Shown one piece after another: positions 53,899 through 63,334 of a DNA stretch of 64,000 nucleotides. Within the stretch, counting starts at the first letter, position 1, and each line of letters begins with the position of its first letter. The DNA lies in NCBI RefSeq assembly GCF_004745865.1, contig NZ_SRKZ01000005.1, positions 248,001-312,000 on the forward strand. The letters run 5' to 3'. A program made the translations under genes and the position numbers. Origin of the DNA: Hymenobacter wooponensis (GTDB lineage Bacteria; Bacteroidota; Bacteroidia; Cytophagales; Hymenobacteraceae). The notes under the pieces were generated by a model that worked only from the letters and a program-made list of their open reading frames with translations, had not been told where the DNA came from and made no database searches.

Positions 53899-54621
53899 AT
53901 GCTGCACCCTGTCATTGAAACCACTGACATTTCTAAAGTCTACCGCATGGGGACGGAGGAAATCCATGCGCTACAATCAGTATCCATTACCATCCAGCGT
54001 GGTGAGTATGTAGCCTTCATGGGCCCGTCGGGTTCTGGTAAGTCGACGCTGATGAACATCGTGGGCTGCCTTGATACGCCTAGTGGCGGCCGGTACATCC
54101 TGAATGGCCACGACGTCAGCAACATGACCGACAACCAGCTGGCGGACGTGCGCAACCGCGAAATCGGGTTTGTGTTCCAGTCTTTCAACCTACTACCACG
54201 CGCTACTGCTCTCGATAACGTAGCCCTGCCATTGATCTATGCCGGCTATGGTAAATCGGAGCGCCAAGAAATTGCCCGGGAGGCTCTGCGCAGCGTAGGC
54301 CTAGCTGAACGCGCCTTACATAAACCCAATGAGCTAAGCGGTGGTCAGCGTCAGCGGGTAGCCATTGCCCGAGCACTAGTCAATAATCCCAGCATCATCT
54401 TGGCTGATGAGCCTACAGGTGCTCTAGACACCCGTACCAGCCATGAAATCATGGACCTATTCGAGGCACTCTACGTGAAGGGAAATACCATTATTATGGT
54501 TACTCACGAAGAAGACATTGCCCGCTACGCCCACCGCATTGTGCGCCTGCGTGACGGCTTGATTGAAACCGACGTTATCAATCACGAGGTTAACACGCAC
54601 CATCAGTTGGTAAGTAAGTAG
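53899..54621 (+). CDS. ABC transporter ATP-binding protein (LolD/MacB type)
   Basis: A 240-residue ATPase of the LolD/MacB/FtsE-like family. Start ATG 53899; TTG 53893 is also in frame. Walker A GPSGSGKSTL (residues 42-51), Q-loop in FVFQSFNLLPRATALDNVAL, signature LSGGQRQRVAIARALV, Walker B IILADEPTGALD, H-loop VTHEEDI. The family drives membrane-mechanotransmission permeases (MacB fold). No MacB-type permease is adjacent; the preceding gene is not one either, so its partner must be encoded elsewhere or is the unusual upstream protein. Confidence 0.93.
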   Translation: MLHPVIETTDISKVYRMGTEEIHALQSVSITIQRGEYVAFMGPSGSGKSTLMNIVGCLDTPSGGRYILNGHDVSNMTDNQLADVRNREIGFVFQSFNLLPRATALDNVALPLIYAGYGKSERQEIAREALRSVGLAERALHKPNELSGGQRQRVAIARALVNNPSIILADEPTGALDTRTSHEIMDLFEALYVKGNTIIMVTHEEDIARYAHRIVRLRDGLIETDVINHEVNTHHQLVSK

Positions 54622-54722
54622 GCCAGGTACACCCGGCAGCAGACAATCGATTTTGGCTACACCGCAACTTTCTGCCTTGCAGACTGTCTTTCGGGTACCT
54701 TCCCCTTCTACCTACCCAGCTC

Positions 54723-55271
54723 TTGAAGATATATACTAAAACCGGCGACCAAGGTCTTACTTCTCTTATCGGTGGTACTCGCGTACCAAAGTCTAGCTTA
54801 CGAATCGACTGTTACGGCACCGTTGACGAGCTTAACTCCTACATCGGGTTGGTGCGCGACCAAGACGTGAATGTAGCTCGACGCCCGTTGCTTAAGGAGA
54901 TACAGGACCGGCTCTTTACTATTGGCGCATCCTTGGCCTCAGATCCTGAAAAGTCTAAAATGAAGATTCCGGATCTGCATGCCGAAGATGTTACGCTTTT
55001 GGAACAGCAGATGGACCAAATGAATGCTGTCTTACCTGAGTTGCGCGTTTTTGTCTTGCCCGGCGGCCACCAGTCGGTGTCTTTTGCGCATGTTGCCCGG
55101 TGTATTTGCCGCCGAGCTGAGCGCTTAGTTATTCAGCTTCGTGAGGAGTCCTTTGTTGCCGATCTGGTAGTAATGTATTTGAACCGCCTATCCGATTTTC
55201 TGTTTGTATTGAGTCGGCAAATGGCCCACGATCTGGATGCCGAGGAAGTCACTTGGCAGCCTCGTATGTAG
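54723..55271 (+). CDS. ATP:cob(I)alamin adenosyltransferase, PduO type
   Basis: A 182-residue PduO-family enzyme making adenosylcobalamin. N-terminal ATP-binding motif KIYTKTGDQGLTSLIGGTRV, then DELNSYIGLVRDQ, and the late block VARCICRRAERLVIQL plus YLNRLSDFLFVLSR. Start TTG 54723 because the motif starts at once. 101 nt after the ABC gene. No cobalamin-dependent enzyme is in the window. Confidence 0.94.
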   Translation: MKIYTKTGDQGLTSLIGGTRVPKSSLRIDCYGTVDELNSYIGLVRDQDVNVARRPLLKEIQDRLFTIGASLASDPEKSKMKIPDLHAEDVTLLEQQMDQMNAVLPELRVFVLPGGHQSVSFAHVARCICRRAERLVIQLREESFVADLVVMYLNRLSDFLFVLSRQMAHDLDAEEVTWQPRM

Positions 55272-55424
55272 CTTGCCCAGCTACGCGCACAAGTAACTTT
55301 TAATCTGCACTTTACTAGCCCTACTTCCCACCCTCTCTCACAACCAGCGGTTGGCTGAGTCCGTTTCAAAGGTCTCTACCACCCGCTATTGTTCCCTTAT
55401 TCCCACCCACCCCACTTTCTTCCT

Positions 55425-56489
55425 ATGATTGACACGCTCACCATCCAGACGAAGCGTACTAGCGCTTCCCGCCTACCCGAAGTGGACTTTGACCACCTAG
55501 AGTTTGGCAAGACCTTTTCAGACCATATGTTGGTAGTCGACTACCAGGATGGTGAATGGCAGGAGCCCCAGATTGTTCCTTACGGCGACATGACAGTGAG
55601 CCCCGCTAACTCGGCTCTACATTACGGCCAAGCTATTTTTGAGGGTATGAAGGCCTACAAAAATGAGCAGGGCGAAGTGTACATGTTCCGCCCCTACGAC
55701 AACCTACACCGCCTCAATGCTTCGGCTGAGCGCATGTGCATGCCTGCTATTCCGGAGGAAATCTTCATGCAAGGCCTCGCACAGCTTCTGCGCCTCGATG
55801 CGGAGTGGATTCCAAGCTTCACCGGTAGCTCTCTATACATCCGCCCCTTTATGTTTGCGACGGACGGTCTGCTAGGTGTGCGCCCCTCTGACTCTTACCG
55901 GTTCATGATTATTACTTGCCCGGTAGGCCTCTATTATAACAAGCCCTTGCGCGTACGCTTCGAAGAGAAGTATGTTCGCTCTGCTGAGGGTGGTGCTGGC
56001 TTTGCTAAGAATGCGGGTAACTATGGCGCAGCCATGTACCCCACTAAGCTTGCGCAACAAGAAGGATACAACCAACTCATCTGGACTGATGCCTCTGAGC
56101 ACCGTTATGTGGAAGAGTCGGGCACTATGAATGCTGTTTTCGTCATTGATGGCCGTATCGTTACTCCAGCCCTCAGTTCGTCTATTCTCGATGGCATTAC
56201 CCGCCGTAGCGTTCTACAGCTAGCTCGCGATTGGGATATTCCTGTAGAAGAGCGTAAAGTATCTGCCTTGGAAATTTTGGCAGCTCAAGCTAATGGCACT
56301 TTACAGGAAGCCTTCGGAGTAGGTACTGCAGCCACTATCGCTCCTATTGCGGTAATTGGCTACCAAGGTGAAGATTACACTTTGCCAATTCCTCCTGCAG
56401 ACGCTTTCTCTTATCGAGTTTCAGCAGCCTTGGCTGAAATACGTAGTGGTAATGCTGCGGATCCGCACAACTGGATGGTGCGCTTATAA
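55425..56489 (+). CDS. ilvE: Branched-chain amino acid aminotransferase
   Basis: A 354-residue class IV PLP aminotransferase acting on Leu, Ile, Val. Start ATG 55425 (MIDTLTIQTKRTSASRLPEV). Type II BCAT blocks: FGKTFSDHMLVVDY, ALHYGQAIFEGMKAYKN, the PLP lysine Lys195 in FAKNAGNYGAAM, YVEESGTMNAVFVIDG and SSILDGITRRSVLQLARDW. Terminator follows. Confidence 0.95.
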   Translation: MIDTLTIQTKRTSASRLPEVDFDHLEFGKTFSDHMLVVDYQDGEWQEPQIVPYGDMTVSPANSALHYGQAIFEGMKAYKNEQGEVYMFRPYDNLHRLNASAERMCMPAIPEEIFMQGLAQLLRLDAEWIPSFTGSSLYIRPFMFATDGLLGVRPSDSYRFMIITCPVGLYYNKPLRVRFEEKYVRSAEGGAGFAKNAGNYGAAMYPTKLAQQEGYNQLIWTDASEHRYVEESGTMNAVFVIDGRIVTPALSSSILDGITRRSVLQLARDWDIPVEERKVSALEILAAQANGTLQEAFGVGTAATIAPIAVIGYQGEDYTLPIPPADAFSYRVSAALAEIRSGNAADPHNWMVRL

Positions 56490-56523
56490 TTTTCCAGAAG
56501 TAAATACAACAAGTATAAAAAAT

Positions 56524-56558
56524 TGAGGCCGGCTTCACATGAAGCCGGCCTCAGTTTT
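56524..56558 (+). terminator. Rho-independent terminator after ilvE
   Basis: TGAGGCCGGCTTCA (56524-56537) pairs with TGAAGCCGGCCTCA (56540-56553), then GTTTTT. Confidence 0.88.
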
Positions 56559-56612
56559 TATGTTGACCTTTGTGGCTTACTCATCTATTTCCATCATTCA
56601 CTTTTTGTCCCG

Positions 56613-57690
56613 ATGACCCATGAACAGGTAAAGGACTTGAAGGGCCGCGCTGAGGCCCTGAGGAGGTACCTTTGACTACGATAACCGCAAAGCTCAAGTC
56701 GTAGAGACAGAAGCGCAAACTACTACTTCCGGCTTTTGGGATGACTCCAAAAAAGCCGAAGCTGTCATGAAGGACATCAAGGCCCTTAAAGTGTGGACTG
56801 ATGACTTTGAGGCCGTGGAAAAGGCTGTAGGGGATGTAGAAGTACTATATGACTTCTACCGTGAAGGAGATGTCACTGAGCAGGAAATACAACAGGAATT
56901 TGAATCTGCAGAGCAGGCCGTAGAGCGCCTTGAGTTCAAGCGCATGCTCTCTGACGAGGAAGACCAGCTTTCCGCCATCTTAGAAATCAATCCTGGTGCA
57001 GGAGGTACTGAAAGCCAAGATTGGGCCGAAATGCTCATGCGCATGTACATCATGTGGGGCGAAAAGCAAGGTTTCACGGTTCGTCAGGTAAGCTACCAAC
57101 CCGGTGAAGGTGCTGGTATCAAATCAGCTTCTTTAGAAATAGACGGCCCATTCGCATACGGCTACCTAAAAAGTGAAATCGGTGTGCACCGCCTCGTCCG
57201 TATTTCTCCTTTCGATAGCAGCGGCCGCCGTCATACCTCTTTTGCCTCAATATTTGCCTATCCTGTCGTTGATGACACCATCAATATTCAGATCAACCCA
57301 GCTGACATATCCTGGGACACTTTCCGCGCCGGCGGCGCCGGCGGCCAGAACGTTAATAAGGTTGAAACAGCCGTACGACTCACTCACGCTCCATCAGGTA
57401 TCATCATCGCCGTCCAAATCGAGCGTAGCCAGCTGATGAATAAGGAGCACGCCCTACGCATGCTAAAGTCGCGTCTTTACCAAATTGAGATGGACAAGCG
57501 CAACGCAGAACGGGATAAAGTCGAGGCCGGTAAGAAGCGAATTGACTTCGGCTCACAGATTCGGAACTATGTTCTGCACCCATATAAGCTTATTAAAGAC
57601 CTCCGTACTGGCATTGAGCGCACCGATGTACAAAACGTGCTTGACGGGGATTTGAATGAATACATCAGGGGCTACCTGATGCAAAGCTGA
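56613..57690 (+). CDS. prfB: Peptide chain release factor 2, programmed +1 frameshift
   Basis: RF2, which ends translation at UGA and UAA. The gene is in two frames: ATG 56613 opens 20 codons (MTHEQVKDLKGRAEALRRYL) that reach TGA 56673-56675; slipping by one base to GAC at 56674 gives 338 more codons to TGA 57688, 358 residues in all. The internal ATG 56767 is not the start. Domain blocks: LEINPGAGGTESQDWAEMLM, GAGIKSASLEIDGPFAYGYL, the peptidyl-hydrolase loop RAGGAGGQNVNKVETAVRL (GGQ) and RIDFGSQIRNYVLHPYKLIK. RF2 level controls its own synthesis through this frameshift. Confidence 0.96.
56661..56676 (+). promoter_or_regulatory. RF2 recoding (programmed frameshift) site
   Basis: AGGAGG (56661-56666), TAC, CTT, TGA, C: an internal Shine-Dalgarno-like AGGAGG three bases before the slippery CTT_TGA_C. 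This matches the E. coli prfB layout (CUU UGA C with an upstream SD), where RF2 shortage stalls at UGA and lets tRNA-Leu slip +1. Confidence 0.94.
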
Positions 57691-57721
57691 GCAGAACAAC
57701 TAATTGTAACTGAAACAGAAC

Positions 57722-57755
57722 AAAAAAGGGCTGCACAATAGTGCAGCCCTTTTTT
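57722..57755. terminator. Bidirectional terminator between prfB and second SusD
   Basis: AAAAAAGGGCTGCAC (57722-57736) with GTGCAGCCCTTTTTT (57741-57755), loop AATA, perfect 15 bp stem with U-runs on both sides. Confidence 0.92.
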
Positions 57756-57772
57756 CTTATTCCAGAAGATAG

Positions 57773-59476
57773 TTAGTCCATCTGCCAGAAGATTTTTGTG
57801 AATTGTGTCACACCAGAGGGGATGTTAGCCTGGTTAGTGCTCACTTCCGATTGTGGATAGAATAGACGCTTGGGCAGTGGATTCCCGCCACGTTGCAGAG
57901 AGAGCTTGATTCGGGGCAAACCTGTACGACGAATGTCGTCTAATGCTTCTACAGCAGCAATGGTATTCTCGGCCAAATACTTTTGGTAAAGAATCTTCTC
58001 TTGCGCCGTAACAGCACGAGGAGTTGTTAGGGGAGCAGTACCAGCATTAGCACCTTCACCTTCGGGGGTTCTCGTTGTGGGAGCGTCATAGTTTACCAAG
58101 CCATTTGTTTGGTTGGCAGTAGCATTGACGTAGTCGTTATACTGTGCAATGCCAGCAGCATTACTTGAAGTAGCTGAAGCTACTGTGGCTGGAACAGTAG
58201 CAGCTTCACGATAGGTAGTAACGAACGAAGCCTTAATTCCGTCATTAAAGTCCTGCTTCGCATCGGCTACAGCACCAAATAGGCCACGGGCCTCCACCTC
58301 TGCTTTATTAAAGAGGTGTTCGGATAATAGCATCAGCACGGTAGGAGCTGTTGCGGCACGTAGGAATGTTCCCCCTTGCAAGAAACGCGAACCTACCGTC
58401 TGGCACCCGCAATCACCAGCGCTAAACTGTGGAGGCGTTCCTTCACCTAGGTCAGTGCCAACGTAAGCGGCCGTAGCATGGTCTGGATCCGTAGGGCCGT
58501 TATTGCGCTGACCCCTGCGGTACAATTGAGCGATGCGTGGATCAGAGTTGGTCTCGTACTGGCGAATTATATAGTTTGTAGGTACGATATAGCTGTACTC
58601 TGACTGTGCCCGAGTTGCGCCAGGAGCAAAACCATATCGATCATAGAATGGATTCTGCTGGTTAGTGTTAGCCGTGTAAGAAGGCTGAACCACTACGTCA
58701 CGATCGATAAAGCCACCACCTGTAGCGGTAGCAGCTTGCGTTTGTAGAAGGCGCAGTTCTGTACTCACGTAAGTATTACGTGTTGCATCATTAGTTGAGG
58801 ATTGACGAAGAAGTATTCGCAAGCGCAGGCTGTTCGCAAAAGCCTTCCATCGAGCCATGCCCGTGGCACCACCATTGAAGACAACATCTTCGTTTCCTAC
58901 AACCAACGCGCCAGCAGGTACGTTGTTTATATCCGCTACAGCTCCTTTGAGCTGTTCTACTAAGTCTTTATATATAGACTCAGCACTATCATATTTAGGA
59001 GCCGTATTCCCTAACCCTTTAAGAGCCTGTGTATACGGAATATCCCCAAACTGATCAACTAGCAGCAAATAGTTGTACACTTTCATAATCCGGGCTATTG
59101 CCGCGTGATTAGGGTAAGTTGTAGCCCCATCGCGCTGAATGAGGTCATAATCAGCTATGTTATCGTATGTCGAGTTAAACAGCGACTGATTATATGTGTT
59201 GTTGTAAGTATAAGTCCGCTCTGGCGAGAAGCCGCTAACCGTACCTGACTTACCCCAGTAACCAGCTGCAAAGCTAGCGTAAGTATTATAGTTATTGCCA
59301 TTAGCTACGCCGCCAGTGTAGTTTGCAGCTGTGGTAACTAAGGCGTTAGCCAATAAAGCATCAGGCGTTACCGTTAGGGCATTATTGGGATTATCGTTGA
59401 TGTCGAGAAAGTTCTCGCAACCTGTTGCCGCGGTAGTAAGAGCCGCCGCAATCAGTACTTTAAAAAGTGCTTTCAT
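57773..59476 (-). CDS. SusD/RagB-family outer-membrane lipoprotein (SusD-like type 2)
   Basis: A 567-residue SusD-like lipoprotein. Signal ends in AATGC (Cys20), then ENFLDINDNPNNALTVTPDA, the hallmark of the second SusD type. Helical TPR-like N-half (MKVYNYLLLVDQFGDIPYTQ, SIYKDLVEQLKGAVADINNV); Tyr/Asn-rich loops and the late LFNKAEVEARGLFG block. 12 nt after its SusC. No degradative enzyme is nearby; peptide or saccharide specificity cannot be told. Confidence 0.93.
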   Translation of the reverse strand: MKALFKVLIAAALTTAATGCENFLDINDNPNNALTVTPDALLANALVTTAANYTGGVANGNNYNTYASFAAGYWGKSGTVSGFSPERTYTYNNTYNQSLFNSTYDNIADYDLIQRDGATTYPNHAAIARIMKVYNYLLLVDQFGDIPYTQALKGLGNTAPKYDSAESIYKDLVEQLKGAVADINNVPAGALVVGNEDVVFNGGATGMARWKAFANSLRLRILLRQSSTNDATRNTYVSTELRLLQTQAATATGGGFIDRDVVVQPSYTANTNQQNPFYDRYGFAPGATRAQSEYSYIVPTNYIIRQYETNSDPRIAQLYRRGQRNNGPTDPDHATAAYVGTDLGEGTPPQFSAGDCGCQTVGSRFLQGGTFLRAATAPTVLMLLSEHLFNKAEVEARGLFGAVADAKQDFNDGIKASFVTTYREAATVPATVASATSSNAAGIAQYNDYVNATANQTNGLVNYDAPTTRTPEGEGANAGTAPLTTPRAVTAQEKILYQKYLAENTIAAVEALDDIRRTGLPRIKLSLQRGGNPLPKRLFYPQSEVSTNQANIPSGVTQFTKIFWQMD

Positions 59477-59488
59477 GAACAGGTATGA

Positions 59489-62400
59489 TTAAAGGGTTAC
59501 GTTAATAGTAGCCCCGTAAAATTTGGTAGGAGGAGTCTGCAAAACCGTATTGATACCGATGGCATTACTACCCAGAGCGGTGCCACTAAACTCAGGATCG
59601 GTGTAGATATTCTCCTTCGGCACCCATGTAAAAAGATTCCGACCGAAAAGATTCACTGAAGCCCCTTTTATGAATCCAAATTTCGATACCAGGTCAGTTG
59701 GCAGGGTGTATCCTAATGTTAACTCGCGGATCTTGAAGAACTTACCAGAAGTAACGTAGTTCTCAGCAACCCCAGTATTCCAGCTGGCAGTGTTGGCCCA
59801 AAACTCAGAGCCACCAGGTGTCAAGGCCGACGTGTTGGGTACGTAAGTCACGTTGCCACCAGCATCGGTTTGAGGGATAGCTGAGTTGGGATATACGAAG
59901 TCCTGACGACCGTACTGAGTGCTGCGTGTTCCAATACCGGTGAAATCAAGGTTCTCACCAATAGTATTATACACTACATACCCTGTCCGCATCTCAGCCT
60001 GTCCGGCTAGTGTGATGCCTTTGAAATTAATACTGGTGTTGAAGCCGTAGCGATATTTAGGCTGTGTATTGCCGAAGTTTTTCGTGTCGGTAGCAATGAG
60101 TGGAGCGTAACGAACTAGTGTAGGGTCATTAGGGTCGCTCACCTGCGTCATCTTCACCCGGCCATCTTCAGTGCGCTGATAGTAAGTACCTATGAGTGAA
60201 GGAAAAGGCTGGCCAGGAATAGCAAATAGGTCTGCGTTTGTGCTCTGACGGCCGCTGCCAGTCAGGTTCAACTGTGTGAGGCCACTGGGCAGCGATACTA
60301 CTTCATTAGCATTGTAGTTGAAGTTACCACCAACTGTAATTGATAGCCCATTTTCGATACGAACCGGTGTAATGTTCAGGTCAAGTTCAACACCCCTGTT
60401 TTGAACTTCCCCTGCATTTAGCGTCACAAATTGCGCACCTGCAGCACCCGATATGTTAGTTGTAACGGTTTGGTTTGTGCTCTTCTGCGCGTAGTAGGTA
60501 GCTGCAGCCGATACACGGCGCTTTAGGAAGCTGAGTTCAATACCTGTCTCAATAGACCGAGTGTCTTCTGGCTTGAGGCCAGGCTGCACAAGAGTGCCAC
60601 CTGCAGTGAAGCCAGCCCTAGAAGGGAAGGGAAAGCCGAGACCAAGAGGGAATGACTGTTGAAGCGAGTATGCACCACCCGTGTTGTACACCCCATTAGT
60701 AGTGAAACCGCCTAGGTTTACTTGACTAACTTTGGAGACACCGCCGCGAATCTTAGCATAATCTAAGAAAGACAAATCCTTCAAAGCCGGAACGGCGTTA
60801 GTTAAAACAAACGAGGCATCAACAGCTGGGTAGAAGAAGCTGCGATTACCAGGCTCGAGGATAGACACATTATCTTGACGTCCTGAACCATGTAGGTACA
60901 AGAAGTCCTTATAGCCCAATGTCAGGTCAGCATAGAACGCATATAAGCGAGTTTGAGCACGTCCAGCACGTCCATCGAGGTTGCCGATGCGGTTGTTCAG
61001 GTTAAAATTATCCCCCTCAACTGGCACTGCTAATGCTGAAGAAGCAACAAAGTTGTAACGGCTATCAAGCTGCTGAACGTTATTGCCGAGGATGGCTTGT
61101 ACTGAAATATCACCAAAAGTTTTATCCATACTCAGGAACAAGTCCGAGTTCAAACGAGTCAAGCTGCTACTCAGGTCTTGTACAAAACCGGTGTAGCTGG
61201 AAATTGACTTAGGCGAGTTAGCAGCTAGCGAGAATTTGTTTTGAGTAGTCAGACTAGACTGTGCCGTGCTAGTAGTACCCAAACGGTAATTTAGACGCAA
61301 CCAATCAGTGAACTTGTAACCCAGATCAATGTTACCCTGAATAGTATTACGTCGGTCCTTGGTGCGGTTGGCGTCTATAATGAAATAAGGGTTAAAGTAG
61401 TAGGCGTTGTAATAGCCAAAGTTCGGTTCCGAATACTTATCGTTCTGATAGTCTTTGTACTGAGTGAGGGGTGCCATCACTGTAGTGTTGAACACGTTCC
61501 AGTACACCGAAGTATTACGGTCTAGGTTTGACGTCACATCTGCTACCTGCTGCGAGTAGGAAGCATTAAAGCCAATGTTCAAGCGGCCCATTTCACGCGA
61601 AGCATTGAAACGGAAGCTGTTGCGGTCGAACTTATCCTTCGGCACAACGCCGTTGTTGTGTACATTCTGGAAGGAAGTGAAGAACTTCGTCTTATCATCA
61701 CCACCCGAGAAGGTTACACCATTCTGCATTTGGTATCCGTGGTTAAAGAATTTCTTCTTTTCGTCGGGACGAGCCTCGTAAGTCAGCATCTGCGCAGTAC
61801 CATCGGCGAGGGTCTGGCCAAATGGGCGTAAAGAGCCGTCGAAGCGAGGGCCGTACTGCTGGTTTTCGAAGCCCTGGTACTGATAGTGGTACTCTTCGTC
61901 AACTGCATTAGTTGGATCGAAGAATAGTCCTGCTTTTGCGTTATCTGAGTTGTTGTACCAATCAGGCGAGCCAGGACCAAATTCTTTCTGAAACTTAGGC
62001 AGGAAAGAAATCGACTCAAACTGTGAAGTATGAGAGAAAGTAACCTGGTTATTGCTACCACCTTTTTTGGTGGTAATGATGAGTGCACCGTTAGATGCTT
62101 GTGAGCCGTAAAGAGCAGCTGCGTTAGCACCTTTCAGTACGTCAATAGAAGCAATATCATCAGGGTTTAGAGCGCCCAACACTTCGTTGGTCGAGATAAC
62201 CCCATCGATTACCACCAGCGCTTCGTTGTTACCTGTCAAGGAACGGCTGCCACGAAGCGTCACACGAGGAGTTGGGTTTACACTACCACTTAAGGTTTGA
62301 ATCTGCAGGCCCGAGACTTTGCCAGCCAAACCATTAGCCACGTTCGTAACCCGAGCCTGTGTTAATTCTTTGGTGTCGAGAGAAGCAGTAGCGTAACCTA

Positions 62401-62761
62401 CTTGCTGCTGCTGGCGCTGGATTCCCAAAGCACCCGTTACCACGACTTCTCCTAACTGCTTAGAATCAGACGCTAAACCTATATCAATAGTCGAAGCATC
62501 TCCTATTGCTCTTTCAACAGCTACAAAGCCAATAGAAGAAAAAGTAAGTGTAGTTGCAGATGCCGGAGCACTAATCGTATAAGTACCATCAGCATTAGTA
62601 GATACACCAATTGTAGTGCCTTTGGCTAACACAGTTACACCTGGCAATCCTTGCCCTGTGGCACGATCTGTGACCCTTCCGGAAACTTGGCGATTTTGAG
62701 CGGCCGCCTGCTGCAACAGAACGGGCGCGACGAGTATCGCACTCAATAAAATTTTTCGCAT
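59489..62761 (-). CDS. SusC/RagA-family TonB-linked outer-membrane transporter
   Basis: A 1090-residue TonB-dependent transporter. Signal peptide (MRKILLSAILVAPVLLQQAA), CarboxypepD_reg-like domain (QVSGRVTDRATGQGLPGVTV), plug (GEVVVTGALGIQRQQQQ, VTLRGSRSLTG, ALVVIDGVIS) and a barrel ending FYGATINVTL. Pairs with the downstream SusD gene. A near-consensus -7 lies 19 nt before the ATG. Divergent from a third SusC. Confidence 0.95.
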   Translation of the reverse strand: MRKILLSAILVAPVLLQQAAAQNRQVSGRVTDRATGQGLPGVTVLAKGTTIGVSTNADGTYTISAPASATTLTFSSIGFVAVERAIGDASTIDIGLASDSKQLGEVVVTGALGIQRQQQQVGYATASLDTKELTQARVTNVANGLAGKVSGLQIQTLSGSVNPTPRVTLRGSRSLTGNNEALVVIDGVISTNEVLGALNPDDIASIDVLKGANAAALYGSQASNGALIITTKKGGSNNQVTFSHTSQFESISFLPKFQKEFGPGSPDWYNNSDNAKAGLFFDPTNAVDEEYHYQYQGFENQQYGPRFDGSLRPFGQTLADGTAQMLTYEARPDEKKKFFNHGYQMQNGVTFSGGDDKTKFFTSFQNVHNNGVVPKDKFDRNSFRFNASREMGRLNIGFNASYSQQVADVTSNLDRNTSVYWNVFNTTVMAPLTQYKDYQNDKYSEPNFGYYNAYYFNPYFIIDANRTKDRRNTIQGNIDLGYKFTDWLRLNYRLGTTSTAQSSLTTQNKFSLAANSPKSISSYTGFVQDLSSSLTRLNSDLFLSMDKTFGDISVQAILGNNVQQLDSRYNFVASSALAVPVEGDNFNLNNRIGNLDGRAGRAQTRLYAFYADLTLGYKDFLYLHGSGRQDNVSILEPGNRSFFYPAVDASFVLTNAVPALKDLSFLDYAKIRGGVSKVSQVNLGGFTTNGVYNTGGAYSLQQSFPLGLGFPFPSRAGFTAGGTLVQPGLKPEDTRSIETGIELSFLKRRVSAAATYYAQKSTNQTVTTNISGAAGAQFVTLNAGEVQNRGVELDLNITPVRIENGLSITVGGNFNYNANEVVSLPSGLTQLNLTGSGRQSTNADLFAIPGQPFPSLIGTYYQRTEDGRVKMTQVSDPNDPTLVRYAPLIATDTKNFGNTQPKYRYGFNTSINFKGITLAGQAEMRTGYVVYNTIGENLDFTGIGTRSTQYGRQDFVYPNSAIPQTDAGGNVTYVPNTSALTPGGSEFWANTASWNTGVAENYVTSGKFFKIRELTLGYTLPTDLVSKFGFIKGASVNLFGRNLFTWVPKENIYTDPEFSGTALGSNAIGINTVLQTPPTKFYGATINVTL

Positions 62762-62780
62762 GGAGTTGTGAGTGAGTGTT

Positions 62781-62788
62781 TAAAGGTA
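62781..62788 (-). promoter_or_regulatory. -7 promoter box of the second SusC
   Basis: TACCTTTA on the minus strand (62788-62781), 19 nt before ATG 62761, one mismatch to the consensus. Confidence 0.4.
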
Positions 62789-63334
62789 AATGGGTGAATT
62801 AAAGGTGAAACAATCTAGGTGGAACAAGAAGTACAGCCTCAATCAATAGTATTCGCTAACATTATGATTTTCAAATACAGAAAACTTTCTTATAAGACGG
62901 AACTGCAATGTAAAATAATTTTATCAATCCTTCTTTGATTAGTGTGCTTTGTCGACATTTTGAAGTGAACATCACTGAAATTCTTATAGTGTGAGTCTCA
63001 TCATGAACGTACGATCGTTATAAATGCTATCCTAGCAATTAGCCTTGGGAGTCGTACTTGCTGAACATTTATATAGCTGTATAAGAAGTATACATACTTA
63101 GTCTGTTTATATTATATCAAATAAGAATATAGATATTTTTTATACTTAAACGATAGTATTCGCACCACCTTATTCACAAGAATAGCTAAAGATTTATGCC
63201 AAATTTTCAACCATCATTGCAGTTATTTTAAATTCTCTTCATAACTTTCAGTTTCTATAACTGAACCTCAACTCAGGATAACAAGGTTTATAACCTTTTA
63301 TTATCCAGCCTTTACTTCATTCACACCTCCTTAC
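62789..63334. promoter_or_regulatory. AT-rich divergent region between two SusC genes, with an inverted repeat near the right gene
   Basis: About 545 nt, strongly AT-rich, with no gene. At 63276-63306 is a bipartite inverted repeat: GGATAA and AAGGTT on the left, AACCTT and TTATCC on the right, around TAT. It ends 28 nt before ATG 63335, so it is either an operator or a leader hairpin of the third SusC. Confidence 0.55.

Noticed and set aside
56667..56674. TACCTTTG in prfB, a perfect -7 promoter match
   Set aside because: It is part of the RF2 frameshift site and fully explained by it.
56767..57690. prfB starting at the internal ATG 56767
   Set aside because: The upstream frameshifted N-terminus matches RF2 and carries the recoding signal.
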